Of a stretch of DNA of 64,000 nt, positions 12,149-25,192 are shown one piece after another. A program made the position numbers and the translations under genes. The number at the start of each line of letters is the position of its first letter. Within the stretch, counting starts at the first letter, position 1. The DNA comes from Chamaea fasciata (Eukaryota; Chordata; Aves; Passeriformes; Sylviidae). Below the pieces are notes generated by a model, which worked only from the letters and a program-made list of their open reading frames with translations, ran no database searches and was not told where the DNA came from. The stretch lies in the NCBI GenBank assembly GCA_029207755.1, contig JARCOQ010000009.1, forward strand, positions 33,502,914-33,566,913. Direction: 5' to 3'.

Positions 12149-13697
12149 AACTGAACTATCTATGCAGAACACAGATGATATGATTAGCTTGGATGAGAGT
12201 AAAGAAATCGGTAGAAAGCTTCCCATTTACTTCAGTCAGCTTTAGGTTGCAACCACCAACATTTCTAGTATTAGTTTAGAAAAGCAGGCATTCCCTCTTG
12301 CCTAATTTTGTTGGCCCATTAGGAGGTTTGACTGTTGAAGAGTTGTGTGGAAGTAAAATCTGGATGTTCTGTTCACATAACTACACTTTAACGAGTTTCA
12401 GAAAGCAGTTGTTGAACTTACAGCTCAGTATGCAGTAGAAATATTTTTATTATAAAATAAGGCATCTTATGATGACAAATACAGTAAGTAATTATTTTTT
12501 GCTTTATTTTAACCTGTGGCAGATGTAGTTGAAAACCCAGTAATTGATGTGATGTATGTCACATGCAATAGGGAAAGAAGGCACTGAATAAAATGACATG
12601 CTGAATTTATTAAAACTCAGATATCCACGAAGTGCATTTCTTGTGAGTGTCATAATTAGTCTATCTCTAATTAGTTTGGAAAGACTGGAGGAGCTGTAAT
12701 GCCAAGTCAAGCAGTCAGACTTCATAGAAATTATAGCTGGTAAAATATTCTAGTTTTCTTCTGATGCTGATCATGTTTCCTTGCAAAAGCAAAATAAGCT
12801 AGATTTTAAGCTCATTTCACTGTGCAAGTAAAACACTTACAAGACATATTTAAGTTTCCTGAGATGACAAACTGTTGTAACTGCTTTTGAAAGTGGGTCA
12901 GTGTAATGTCAGCTTTACAAAATGATGGTTCTCTTGACAGTGTTCTTGGATACCTGGCCACTCTCTCTCAAGAAGACAAAGCACGAAACACTATGCTATT
13001 ACTTCTTTTAAATGTGCTCATTAACCAAGCACTTTGTGTAGCAAAATTCCTCTTCCCTCCCAAATTGCATCTGTCCTTACTGGCTGTGATCTTGTGTGTG
13101 TGTGTGCGCAAACAATATTGTACTCTTGTTCTTCACTAACACTGTGGACTGAAGTGCTGCCTTGTGCTTCAAAACCTAAATCCTTGTCTAGGAAAAGGAA
13201 ATACATACAGAGTTCTGTCCATGTATTTAGGGTGATAAACCTCTTGCAAAACTGTGTCAGGGACTGAACAGCCCATCTTTATTGTTAAGTCTTTCCTGTA
13301 TAACAGGGTATTATGTTCAATTACGTACAGACCAGCCCTAAATTCTGATTTTGTCCAGCAATTAAGCTCCATGTTGCTACCAGTTTTTAACTCTGATGTT
13401 GGTGTAATTTCTAAAACTGGTGAGTTCTCCTTTAGAACCACTTTCTGCTGGTTTTTCTAATTTTACGTTCTCCATCATATTCAGATCACCAGCATCTTCA
13501 TTAATAAAATTATTTCAGAGGTGCTTCCTAGTGGATCCTGTGGAAGGTCTTAACAAACAGTCTGGAGAGACAGGGTACAATTCCAGCATCAAAGGGTGCA
13601 GTCAAGCAAACGCTGATTTTTGAAGCGTGCAGTGTACTGTGTATAAAAATGGATCACTTTTGGTTATCGGTCAGACTAGACTAAGACCAGACTGCCC

Positions 13698-13713
13698 TTT
13701 TTTTTTTTTTTTT
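13698..13713. repeat. Poly-T tract (16 bases)
   Basis: Homopolymer run. No nearby polyadenylation signal on the minus strand. Confidence 0.9.
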
Positions 13714-16315
13714 GCCTTTTGCTGAGTTTTCTTGTGACATGTAGTTGTAAAATTGTTAGAGAAAAGCACAGGTTCGTTTAATCAGAAATGTAGCAGCACC
13801 TTCTGGTTATAACAGGAGCCTAGTGCAGTCCGTGGGGCCAAAGTGACAAACAAGGAGATCTTTCTTTAAGCATTCCTGAGGCACCTTTTTAAATGTACTT
13901 CTTGTCTCTAAATATATAGATATTTTAGTTTCATGTAGCAATAGAAATCCCCCTTTTCCTTTGAATGCTTTTGCTGTTAGACATTTGCCTGAGTACTTTC
14001 TACCCAGACTTCTGTTGCTTAGCTCACTGTTAACCAAAACACGCTCTTAACAATTCGAGTGGGCTGCCTTGGAGAGACAGACCAATGAGAGTGAATTGAT
14101 TTTTCACTTTTAGCCAAAAAGGTTACTGTAACCTTTTTCACAAAGTGGGCTTGGACTTCTTTTAGGCTTACCTTATTTTTTTTTTAAATTTCCTAAACTG
14201 AAGAACCTTTCTTATGCAGAGGTATGTAAGAAGCAGATACTAGGGTGACAGAAATTACAGAAGTTACTAACTAATCTTTAATTTTAAGATTTTTTAATGC
14301 TCTTACCTCTTCTTCAATTGCTAGGAGTTTTTTAAAACGATATTATTAAATAGAAATTGTTTTTATAAGCAATATCTCTTATTTTATAAAGTGCTGCTCA
14401 ATCTGAAAGTATTTTCTTAAGCTTTCAGATGAGATTTATGATGGATTTGTTGTATCTCAGCCAGGTGCCCATAGCTTCTACTGACCTTGTGTCGATGCCA
14501 GACTGAATTCTAATTGACGTAAAATTGTATATTAGAAACATATGTAGTCTTTCATAGCAGATTAAAAAAAAAATTAAAATACACAAAAGGCATAATAAGT
14601 CTAAATGGGTTGTACAGCCAGTGAGGATATCTTTGTAGGAATACATCAGTATCTACTTAGAGAATTCTGCTGAGATTATTCATGTATTGAAATTACACTT
14701 TAAAATAATTAGGTATTTATCTGGAAGGCGCTAGGGTCTGGGGATGAGAACACTTCTGAAAGCCTGAAGTTTTTATAGCATTTGCCATCCATTAGTTAGA
14801 AGATGCATTACTCATTTTCTCGGTTGTTAAAGATGTATATCTTTCAGTTAATTGCTCATACGTATGATTTTAAAGCATGTGGAACATTCACTTGAGAGTA
14901 TTCCTTTAGGTATATATGAAAAATACAAATTGTAGCGCAATACAGATACTCCAGTGTGTGTGCTACGAGGTACAACTACCATGCTCATTTGTTAGTTGGA
15001 GTGGGCACTTCCTCAAAAATCTCTTCATTATGGAGATGATGGACAGTCAGCCCCCCATGTCTACAACTTGCATCTGGGTGAGTGAAGTGCAAGATGAAGG
15101 AGCTGAGAGGTGACTTGCTTTTTCGTGCTAGAGGAGTTACTGGCAGCTGCAAAGCACGGATCCTGTGTCTGCGTTGTGGTTGTCAACATCATAAATCCAC
15201 TAATTAATAAGGAAATAGGAGTTAAATATGATCCTAAAACATGCAGGATTTATTTTTGAAGTATGAAGGAAGAAAAATGGCAGCCTCCTGCACTGATGGT
15301 AGTAACTAAATTGAAGAGAACAAAAAGGGACTTAAAGAAATGCAGGTGATGTTTAGGGACAGATATAGTCACTCGTCCCTTTTAGTGTAAGATAACACAG
15401 CTGTGTAATACTTTAAAAGCTTTAAAATACATGATAACATGAAATCTGATAAAAAAAATATTCTGTGGAGCAATTAGAGCTGGAGTAATTCCTGTTTGTG
15501 CTTTCGGAAGTTCAAATAAAAATACAAAAATTACAAAGAGTTAGTTACTTTGAAAGTGATTATGTCAAAATGCGAAGGCATTTCCACTGATTTGCTTCCT
15601 TTTCTTTCCTGAGATAGTTGTAGCATTTTTTTTTTTCCTGGAACTCACTGTTTCTTCTTCATGGAACTGCAGAATTGGTGAAGCTGTGATGTAGTAATAA
15701 GCACTGTGTTTAGACAGTGGTGACGTTTGTGGCTCTTGTGAGTCTCCATCAAGGGCTGAGTGCCACAGGCTACAAGGGCCTGGCCCATGAGACTCTGGCC
15801 CAGGCTCTCAAGCCTTTCATCTCGGTTTGAGATTTTAGTTTTTCCAAGAAGGAAACTACGAACACCAAAGCATTGTATGGGGGAAAAAAAGGGGTTTGGG
15901 GTTTTTTTTTTTCCATTAAGCTTAGACCAAAAATACAGAAATTGTTGAGTTACTACTTAGTCATCTAAGTGGAACATTTATCTGGGCAGAGGCACTGCTG
16001 TGGAGTGGAAATACAACCTTGCGTGTTATGCAGAGTAACTACATGTGGAAAGAAAAGTAGGAAAGTAAAACCTGCTTGGAAATTCTTCTGCGGGGTGATG
16101 ATAACTTTCCTCATGCCTTCACCTCTGAAATCATCTGGAAAACATTATTTGGCCAATGTGCCTTTGATAGAATTCATCACCACAAGTGTTCTTGTCTGTC
16201 ATGAACAAACCTAATAGTTTGTAAATTACAGTCTGGAAGAGAAGATTACTTTTGAAACATCTTTTCAAAGGAAAATTGTTCCATTAAAAGATCTTCTTAT
16301 AAAGTAAGCCTGCCT

Positions 16316-16334
16316 AAAAAAAAAAAAAAAAAAA
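16316..16334 (+). repeat. Poly-A tract (19 bases), possible retrocopy tail
   Basis: A run of 19 A's. An ATTAAA variant polyadenylation signal lies at 16283-16288, 27 bases upstream, which is the spacing expected at the 3' end of an mRNA. This could be the tail of a processed retrocopy or simply an A-rich tract. I did not recognise the upstream sequence as any gene and found no convincing target-site duplication. Confidence 0.5.
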
Positions 16335-19300
16335 TTATCCCCGTATTTGAAATAAAGTCAAAATATTTCAAGATGAGAATCAGTTCAGTGCATGACTTCA
16401 CTGAAAGTAATTTTCATTTCCTCCTCTCCTTTTACTGTGTGAGTGAGGGTTTCTTACTTGATACTGGTGATGTGCTAGAGATGGTCTTTCATGTGTATTA
16501 CTGTGGGGACTGGGGGAAATCCATTAAAGCAGACCTCGCACAAAGACAAGCCCATTGATAGGGATGGAGGATGAAATACCTATTTGACAGCAGTCTTTAG
16601 CAAAGTATTTTAGCTTTTTGAAATTTATTCATCTTTTGTATTTTAATAAGAAATTTTTTTTCCTAAATAATTTCCAGTCCAGTTGAAACCTAGCATTTGA
16701 AATCCTGGTCTGATACCTTGCTGTTTCTTACCAGCACTTCAGTGCTTTTTAACTTCTTTTGAAGTATAGAAAGTTGTCTTAATACTCTGTTGTTTTGTGA
16801 AATGTTTTGACTGTCATTTAAGTCAAGAAACCAACATACAAAATCCTATGTATCAAAACACTCACCTTCTTTTAGCAAGTTCCTGAGGATTTAAGAGTGT
16901 AAAGCCCTGAGAGCTCCTTGAGGACTTTCCTTCCTGGAGCTCATTGTGGTTGTTTAAAGTGCTTGGATGGTTTGTGCTTATGAGCTTCCCAGAGAAACTC
17001 AGATTTCGATTCTCAATATTTTTTTCCCAATTCTGCTGGGTAAGTTTAAATAATTCACTTCTTTCATGTTTTTACCTTTTAAATAAATGCCCTGTCCTGT
17101 GTCAGGAAACTTCCCTGTTTGCCTCTTCATTTTGCAGTGCTGGGCTGCTAATACCTGTCAAGCATTCCTGGTGATCTAGGGGAGACTTTTCCATTTCAAA
17201 TTAAATGGCTTCAAATTTCAGGGACTGAGCCACTAACTGATTGGGCAGCACTATAACATTTAGAGTCATAAACCTCCGAGATTTTGCCTACTCTGCCAGA
17301 GCATTGCGGCCTCTCTAAGGGGTTGCTTGTGACTCCTGTTGGACTGATTTTCACTGGTACCCCTACATTAATCCTCCAGTCCAACTGCTGGAGCACTTTG
17401 GGGCTGATCAAAAGTTAGAGCATGTTGTAAAAGGCACTCTCCACATGACTGTAGCACTGCCAGGTTCGCTGTTCTGAGGGCTGACAGGATGCTGCTTGCA
17501 GCAAGTAGCCCAGGAGCTGCAGCTGGACATTCACCTCTGCAAGCTTTATGGAAGTCTTAGGGTCACCTTTGGATCCCGAGCTGCCCTGATGGCACCTTCT
17601 CCTACGATGTCATTAGGCTGCTGATAATAGTGGCAATCCCCTGGTGAACCAGACAGAACCTGTTTTAAGATGCCGTGTGAAAGAGCACAAAACCCCTGTG
17701 GATTACAAGGTCTGCAGTCATCACTGCAGTTTGCTGCATTATTCTTCAGATATTTTAGAGGATTGCTTTGTATGAAGCATGTATTCCAGCAAGAATTTTC
17801 TTATCATCACCATACAAATCTTTACATTGTGTATGGAATGTATTGATGGATGGCTCAGTGACACATGGATAGTTTGATGGGAGTCTGGTCATGAATGGTA
17901 TTGTCACTTGAGCCTGAATTTAGCACAGGAATAGGGAATTATACTTGACAGAGTGATTAATTACATCTAATAAAATTCGATAATGCATTGTCAGTTTCTC
18001 CATACGTCCTCTTTGAAATGATGGATCTACAGTATGCACAGTATTTTTCAGTGGTGATTAGATTATGTGTGAAAATGGAAAGGGGTACATGTATGTGAAT
18101 GTTGTGTGAAAAATGTCCTGAACCAATTGATTGTATAATTCACAATTACTTGATCATGCTGGTGAATGTTAATTGCATCATTTGGCAGAAAATAAGGACT
18201 GTGTTCCCAAAAGACATTCTTTAAGTTTGAGCTCAGAATAGCTAGAAAATAACTGCAGTCATCATCTGCGTTCTTTTTTTTTTTTTTTTGAAAGTAGCAT
18301 GAATAATTAAAAATATAATCAAATTCTTTAACTGACAGATAACTGATTAAAACAGAGAAAGGTATATGTAATGACAACTAGTTTCATGTCTTGTCACCTA
18401 TCATTCACAATTACTGTTACATCAAATGCAATTGTTTCTGTTATTTTGGTGGGATTCTGGAGGAAAATATTTCTGTATTTCAGGATTCAAGAAAAAGAAG
18501 TAAATTAATAATTTTAAGTATTGTGCTCTGCGTTAAAAACCCACAAACCACAAATGGACATTTGCACCATCAGGTCATGCCTTGCTGTGCTCTGAAAGAA
18601 ATTTTCTCTGGATATTTTTAACTAGGTCTCTAATTTTCCCTGCTGCTGTGACTTAGTGCATCTTATTTTAGCCCTGTATTACCTGTAGTCCAAATGGAGC
18701 ATGCTGGAGAGATTTAATGTTTCAGAAATGGGGTTCAAATTTATTTGTGCACTCATGGGCAGAACACAATATGGCAGGGAGTATATGAAAAGTAAGTTCT
18801 TTTTTTTAAAGTCTGCTTCCAGACTGGCAAAAAAAATGCCTGATGGATTTCTTTGGCTCTGCTTGATCTCTTCCACCTCTCTGTGTGGAGCATTATCAGC
18901 ATGCTGGAGATTAGTTATTCTGAAAAGAGAATGTTCTAAGAGTGAAATTCCTGTAAAGAGCTCTTAAGCATTGGTAGACTAGCAATATTGTCTTTCTCCT
19001 ACACCACTGTTATAAGAAAACATTCTTGACTTTAAATAGAAAGTTTAATTGAGTCTCCAGTCACGCTTGCTTACGGTGGAAACTGGAGGAGATGGTCTAA
19101 ATTGGTGGGACAGCTTGTGCCAAGTAAGAGATGATATCTCGCTCCTTCCACACTTGTGCCTGTGTGTGGCCCTCTGACCCCTCAGGGATCTGCAGCAGCT
19201 CCTTAAGCTGCAGGGAGGTGACACAAGTGGGAAGTGTGAGCAGTTTGCTGCTCTGTCACTGGGTCAAAGTAGTCTGTCCAGCTGTGGCATGGGGGGCATG

Positions 19301-22300
19301 GAGAGAGACAGAGCTGCACAGCCGGGCACCGAGCAAGCTGGAGAGAGATGAGCAGTGCAGGCACTCAGTGTGCAGTGATTTCTCAGGATCAGCTTCACTG
19401 TCCTCCAAAGTGCCTTTAAAGCCCGAGTACCAGGATTACTGTCCCTGGTGTTAGAGCTTGTTAGGAACAAAAGGCAGCTTTTTGTTAGAGGAGAGAACAT
19501 TGCTAAGCAACTGGTAGTACGGTAGCAGTTTGAAATATTTATGTGACATAAACTTTATTTTTTGTGTGAGAGTTTCGTAATTTTTAGCCAGCCTCTCCTG
19601 CCTCCAAATCTGTGGCGTTTGTTCTGAATTCTGTAGCTGAAGCTGCCTGTCAGTCAGGTCTGTTCGGAAGCTTTTCTGCAAAAGCCTTGTGTGATGTAAG
19701 ATACTTCCTGTTCTTTCCAAGTCCATAGGGCTAATACGTATATTCTGGCATTGGTGGTTCTCATAAGCAGATTAATGCTATTTTGGGAGATGCAAATGTC
19801 CATACTAATAAAGCTGGTTTTAAGGTAGAGATTGTAACTCAAGCTTCACAAGGGTTTCATCCTATTGTTTCTATCATTTTTGTGATCTAAATGAGAGGTA
19901 CGTGGGGTGAGACAGCTGATTCCCACTTGTTGGCAGACCTCTTCTCCTGAGACAAACAATCACACAGCTGGTCATAGGTTCTTAGAGTGTGACATTCAGA
20001 ATTTGTGGAGATCCTCACAAGCATTTAAATGGGGACATAGTATGACGGGCATTAGAGAGCAACAGATTCTGAAATTTACCTTTTAAAATTCATCTACGTG
20101 TTTACTGCTGAATGTTCTTCCTGCCTATCAGAGAATGGATACGTGGCTACTGAATGAAGGGCCAGATTTGTTGTCAATTCCTTGACTTCAGTGAAGTTGC
20201 TGCTGATCTACACTGGTCTATCTTCAGTGCAAATCAGGTGGTTATTCTACTCCCAGAGTCAGATGTAGCCTGCTTCTGACACGGCATTTCAGATTCCTGC
20301 ACAGGCAAGAATTCTGTCTAAATGTAGACATTTTAGAAGAGTCACTGGATCTTTGATTCTCACTGCAGACAATGGTGATTCATATATGAAGTTACATAAC
20401 TTCGGGGCTTTTTTTTTCCTTCCTTTTCGTTTAGTAATTTTCATTTAGTAATGCAGTAATTTAAATGCCAGCAATGCCAAAACACCTAAAACATGTAATT
20501 TGTTTTTACTTTTTCTGACAAAGATTTTTCTCCAGAGTTTTTATTGGTTCCTGTATTTTAGACTTTTTTCAGTATTCAGTTCTTGGTATTAGCTTCCCTT
20601 CTTACTACCTGAAGGATATACTTTAACTCTCACACTGCAGAATTTCTACTGTTACAGACATCTGTTTTTTTATAGTACTATGTTTATGTAGTTCCCTAAT
20701 TCCTAGTCATCTTGACTTGATTTTAGAGGACAGAATAATACTAACCATGATTTTTACCCCCTCCCCTGTTATGTTTTTAATCCTCTGTGGCTTTGAAAGT
20801 GTGGATGTCTCTGAGATGCAGGAAAAAATGTGTTAAGCAGATGGATGGTTTAACGACCTCATAGACTTGCGGAAGTCAGTATGCAAAGGCTATGAGCTCC
20901 CTGGTGCTGGCAGGCTGGTGAACCTCCATCAGCTGAATTTTATATTGCTAGGCAAGAAAAACAAGGGATAGATGGGTCTTGCTTATGTTTGTGTGAAGGT
21001 GGAATCTTGAATAAAGGTGTCAATAATATTAGATTTTAGGGCTCATTTTCAAAAGATTACTCACAGAGTTCTCATGTTATTTCAGAACAGCTTGTGGAAG
21101 GTAAGAATTCCATTGCAGATCTATCTAAACAGACATGGATTGAAGGGGCTGCTAAACAAGACAATATGAAACTGGTGTATTTGCACTTCCTTTGTTCTAT
21201 TCTTAACCTTGAGTGGGATTTAGCAAAATCTCCAGAAAGAAATGAACGAGAAAAATAATTGTGTGAAGAGGTGGAAGTTTAACACTCTGGGAAAAAAATA
21301 GGAATTGAATTAATCAGGCTATTACTTTATCAAAAAGAAAAATTCTAGGCAAAGGGAAGCAGAAACTAATTTGGTTTTGGTGCAAATGTGATGAGCATCC
21401 GAAGGAAAACTGCAGAACAAGAAGTAAGTTCTGTGCATGGAGAGAAAAATGATGCAGCGGGGGTAAATGGAGCGTGGTGAAATAAGGAAGCAAAGTTAAG
21501 GTGTTGAAACACCAAGGTGAAATATGGAGAAAGTAAGAATTTGGAGAATAGATGGCAAAATAACATCTGGCTGGGTTCTCATACAGCTGTTGAGCTGCAG
21601 AGTGACTGCAGGTACCTTGTGGCTTCTGTGATGTGTCTCCAGCAGCATGCAAACATTAATTACGTTATAGGAGTGGCAGGAGGTCAATAATATTTGTAAT
21701 ATGAACATTTGTGACAAATCAATTGCATAATGAAAGCAATTATAACATCATTAGAAGTCTGATAACCCAATAACTTTGTGATAATTACTTCTCAGTTACC
21801 GGAAATAATTTACCACAGGAGATGTTGAAACACTAGATGTTTCAACTAATAGCTGTAGTCACATCTGAGGCATATGTGCCACTTAACAAGTTGGAATCCT
21901 ATCATTCATTTGAACACTGTAGATTTTTGACAAGCAAAGCCTATGTTTGGAAAGGTATTTATGCATATATATGGGTCTTTGGGTCCCTTAATAACTTGAG
22001 AAATATAAATTTATTCTGTCCTTGAATGGCAAGATGATGGGGGTTGTTTTGATTTTTGAGTTTGCTTTTTTGTCAGATCAACACGTGCACTAAGGCAGGG
22101 GGATTGTGAATAAGTGCTTGAGGGCAGAGGATGAGAGTGAGAGTCTGCTTTTCTGAGACCAGTTAGCAAGGGCACAGGATTATAGCCAACATGAAATCAT
22201 ACCACGTTTCAGTTCTGAAAAGTGACTTTCAATTGTCACTAACTTTTGAGATGCACCCCTTACTTTCATTTGTTTAACCTGAACAAACTGATTCCTTGGA

Positions 22301-22340
22301 ACTATGCCTGTGAAGCAAACACTGGGTTATGCTCTGAAAC
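16335..22340. other. Non-coding DNA, no recognised gene
   Basis: AT-rich sequence with a T16 run at 18274-18289. A GC-richer stretch at 19130-19460 contains an imperfect inverted repeat around GCAGCT/AGCTGC at 19190-19215 and has few CpGs. One weak exon-like interval (18672-18791) is bounded by AG and GTAAGT but is not convincing. The frames at 21314-21717 on the minus strand overlap each other in several frames and look random. Confidence 0.6.
18274..18289. repeat. Poly-T tract (16 bases)
   Basis: Homopolymer run. It explains the Lys-rich stretch in the minus-strand frame across it. Confidence 0.9.
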
Positions 22341-22514
22341 TGATAGAATCATAGAATGGTTTGGGTTGGAACAGCCCTATAAGATCATCCAGTTCCAAGC
22401 TCCTGCCATGGCCAGGGGCACCTTCTGCTATTGCAGGCTGCTCCAAACCCTGCCCAGCCTTGAACACTTCCAGGGATGGGGCAGCCACAGCTTCTCTGGG
22501 CAACCTGGGCAGTG
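22341..22514 (-). mobile_element. CR1 LINE 3' fragment (minus strand)
   Basis: About 174 bases matching the reverse complement of the avian CR1 3' end. The ATTCTATGATTCTAT-type tail is at the left (AGAATCATAGAATGG on the plus strand). It is followed by GGGTTGGA, GATCATCCAGTTCCAA and the CCAGGGATGGGGCAGCCAC block, then CTTCTCTGGGCAACCTG. It is truncated at its 5' side (right end, near 22514), as most CR1 copies are. It carries only 3' sequence and no reverse transcriptase. Confidence 0.95.
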
Positions 22515-23279
22515 AATTTGATATGATTTATTATTTATGAAAGTGTCCTGTTTGAAAAAAGGACAGTCATTACCTTTCAGAGCAGCTCTTATTCCGGACT
22601 TTGATGATCATAAGAAAAAACAATTTTTAGTTCTGCAGATTTAATTTTTTATTTCCTAGCAAGTGTTTTTTATTGTAAATATCATGGTATGATGGGAATT
22701 TATGAGGATTGGATGCTTTAAAAAAAAAGAAAGTGAAGAACAATTTGTCAGCATTTTTTCTGAACCTGATGAGGGAAATCAGTGTGAGTGCAAATGGCTT
22801 CTCATTCGCTGCAGTTACTCTGCTGGCCCTTGATCTCAAGGTTGCACATAGGTTGTTTTCTTGCAAATGGTTGCTTTGGAGATGCTTAAAATGGTGACCA
22901 TGGCTGCCTTCAAACTAGAGATTTTAAAGAAAATTTTGATAGTAAAAGAGAAAAGTAATGTTGTGTTACAGTAATAGTTTGAGAAATAACAGAATTTTGA
23001 CTTATGGGAAGTTTTAGTTATCTTCAGCTGAGTTTTTGTTGTATCTTTTAATAAATAAATTTCCCAGTCCTCAGAAGCGTGTTGGAGGGGAGGAGTTGAT
23101 GGTTTTCACTGATTCTGGCATTGTTTGGAGTGTAATGACACAAGGATGTTTAATTTCATCCCTCATCTTAGTCAGGAAGTTGTATCCATCAAAAAAATGT
23201 ATCATAGCTCCCTGGCAACATGTTAATCCTCTTGTGTAAATAGCATGTGCACCCCTTCTTTGTTACCCCAAGGAAGAAG
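22515..23279. other. Non-coding DNA between CR1 and solo LTR
   Basis: AT-rich sequence with short A runs (22717-22733). No gene or repeat was recognised. Confidence 0.65.
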
Positions 23280-23284
23280 GTGCT
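23280..23284. repeat. Target-site duplication GTGCT, left copy
   Basis: Five bases directly before the LTR start, identical to the five bases (24091-24095) directly after the LTR end. A 5-bp duplication is usual for ERVL-type insertions. Confidence 0.85.
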
Positions 23285-24090
23285 TGTTGGGGGTTAGGTT
23301 TGTTCCTTCTTTCTCTAAAGAATTTTTTCCCCACAAGTTACCAAGGAGACCAAGTGTTGGATACTTGAGAGTACTTAACCGAAACAAAGAGGTGGACAAA
23401 AGGTGGAAGGGGGAGATAACGCAGGTAAAAGACACAGCTTGAGGCAGCTTCGGGCTTTTCTTTTTCTGGCCTTCGGGGAGGGAGAGAACGGCTGTTGCTG
23501 GCTGGAGGAGTTTCACTGTGGCCAAAAAGATCCAGTTCTGGGAAATCTACTATCACCGGTTCGGCCTGAATCCTGAATTTTCCCTTCACCCGTGGGAGCT
23601 GGTCCAGGCCCTGCCTCGCCTTCGGCTTCTTCGGCGCTGCTCCTCTTGCTACAGCGTGACCCTGCACCCCCCGCGCTGCCAGGACATCCTGCCTTCAGAG
23701 ACACCCTGCCATCCCAGCTACCAGCCCAGGACTTTTCCACTGTTTCAGCTTGGTGCTCTGAGGATCCTGCAGGGACAGCGAAACCAAACTGCCCTGGGTT
23801 TTGTGAAACAAAGCCCTCAAGGTTCTTGGTACTGTTGTCGTTTGTCATTAATGCTGTAGTTGTTTGGTGGGGTTTGGTTTTTTTTTTTTTGTATTTGTTT
23901 GCTTTGTAATACATACTAGTAAAGAACTGCTATTCCTATTTCCCAAATCTTTGCCTAAGAGCCTCTGATTGTAAATTTATAATTGAAAAAGAAAAGAAAA
24001 AGGGGGGGAGGGGTTTACACTCTCCATTCCCAAGGAAACTCCAGCTGTTTTTTATTACCTGGCAGATACCTGTCTCCCCAAACCAAGACA
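23285..24090 (+). mobile_element. Complete solo LTR, ERVL-type, passerine-like
   Basis: An 806-base element starts TGTTGGGGGTTAGG and ends with ACCAAGACA, so it obeys the TG...CA rule. It is flanked by perfect 5-bp duplications (GTGCT). Its end, with the AAAGAACTGCTATTCC, GCCTAAGAGCC, GGGGTTTACA and CAAACCAAGACA blocks, is a pattern I recognise from ERVL-type LTRs of songbird genomes. The expected AATAAA just before AAGAACTG reads AGTAAA here (23918-23923), a probable mutation of the polyadenylation signal. No internal retroviral sequence remains, so this is a recombination-derived solo LTR. Frames inside it (23518-23859 plus strand, 23513-23914 minus strand) are chance frames of GC-rich U3 sequence. 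The subfamily name is not certain. Confidence 0.92.
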
Positions 24091-24095
24091 GTGCT
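24091..24095. repeat. Target-site duplication GTGCT, right copy
   Basis: Matches 23280-23284 exactly and fixes the right boundary of the LTR. Confidence 0.85.
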
Positions 24096-24902
24096 CTTCC
24101 GTAGATGCGCATTGGAGTGAGTCCACACATGCACAGACACATACAGAGCAGCCGTTTGAAATCAAAAATGTTCAAGAGCTGAAGTTCCTCTGTAAGAAGA
24201 ACAAGCAAGACCAAAACACTTGGGAGCTCCTACTGGTATCCTGTGACACAGGGATTCAGAGAGGTTCCTTCTCCCAGCCTTAGGTGTGCCAAAATGTTAG
24301 CTTGTTTAGAAGTATTAAATTGGAAGCTGCTGTGGCTGGTATTTGTCCTTGCGCATTCATGGCACATCCGATTTCTTGCTTTTACCTCTGTCTCATCTCC
24401 AGATTTTACTGTTATTTTTTCCCATTGGGTAGCTAATTATAAAAAGTAAATTATTGAAAGCCTGTAGAGCCTGCAGGAACCCATTAAAAGCCTTGCTCCC
24501 CTGATGAGGATTTTCTGCTATAACTTTCAACTGAGATTTGTCACTTAATCAGTTTTTAATTTGATTAGCGTGTGATATGTGTGTTTTTCATTTCAAGTTC
24601 TCAGTCAACATTTCAGGAAGTACCAGGTCTAATTTATCCACATAAAATTCTAACTGCATCAAGCAATTTTCTTTATAATATGAACTTTTAATCTCATCAA
24701 GTTAGTTGAGATGCTTTTCCCATAAATACATCCTGGTTAGCATTAATTATATTACTGTACTTTAATTCTTTGTTTATGAAGATATAACTAGATTGCAGTT
24801 TATTCCTGTAAAATATTTCATAGAGTGGAAAAGTTATAAAGTTAAGATTTCTGGAAATAATTCCTTTTTCAGTTTGTTTTCAAACTGATTCAGATTTGTG
24901 GT

Positions 24903-24975
24903 ATGGGTGTTTTGTTGGTTTCTTTTTTTGTTGCTATTTTGGTTAAGTTTGGTTCGTTTCTTGGGGTTTTTTTGC
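24903..24975. repeat. G/T-rich low-complexity tract
   Basis: About 70 bases of GGTTT, TTTTG and GTTTGG motifs with almost no A or C. It is one of several such tracts in the window. Confidence 0.75.
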
Positions 24976-25128
24976 ATCTTCTGTCACTGAATCAAATGTC
25001 CTACTGCGAAAGGTGCTGGCACTGTCACGCTTGAAATAGAGTACTTAGTGTTATGTGAGATTGGGATTGGCAAAGGGCATGAATGAAACTTTTTTTTGTG
25101 AACAGTAAAAATTTTTGTGTTTTTACAG

Positions 25129-25192
25129 GGGGTAGAAAATTGTTCACAGAAGTTGTGGGCTGCTGTTGGAACTTCAGGCACTTACAACTGAG
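25129..25192 (+). other. Candidate small exon (64 bp), probably non-coding if real
   Basis: The interval is preceded by a T/G-rich pyrimidine-type tract ending TTTTTACAG and followed by GAG|GTAAGAGG, a near-perfect vertebrate donor. One frame is open across all 64 bases, but the peptide resembles nothing I know. In 64 kb some such pairs occur by chance, so this is only a candidate for a lncRNA or UTR exon. Expression data are absent. Confidence 0.18.

Larger units (their letters stand above)
10578..16315. other. Non-coding DNA with scattered simple tracts
   Basis: Nothing gene-like was recognised. Simple tracts annotated separately lie at 11661-11747, 12132-12148 and 13698-13713. A short TG run is near 13094. 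Overlapping frames on both strands at 13.0-13.5 kb show no family resemblance. Confidence 0.65.

Noticed and set aside
17281..17640. Possible further CR1 or LTR fragment in a GC-richer stretch
   Set aside because: Some words look CR1-like (CCTCCAGTCCAAC), but the neighbouring blocks are not in CR1 order.
21086..21101. Acceptor-like TTATTTCAG followed 15 bases later by AAG|GTAAGA
   Set aside because: The exon would be 15 bases. There is no support for a microexon beyond the two motifs.
23513..23914. Frames of 113 codons (plus) and 133 codons (minus) within the solo LTR
   Set aside because: They lie wholly inside LTR sequence, overlap each other on both strands and resemble no retroviral protein I know.
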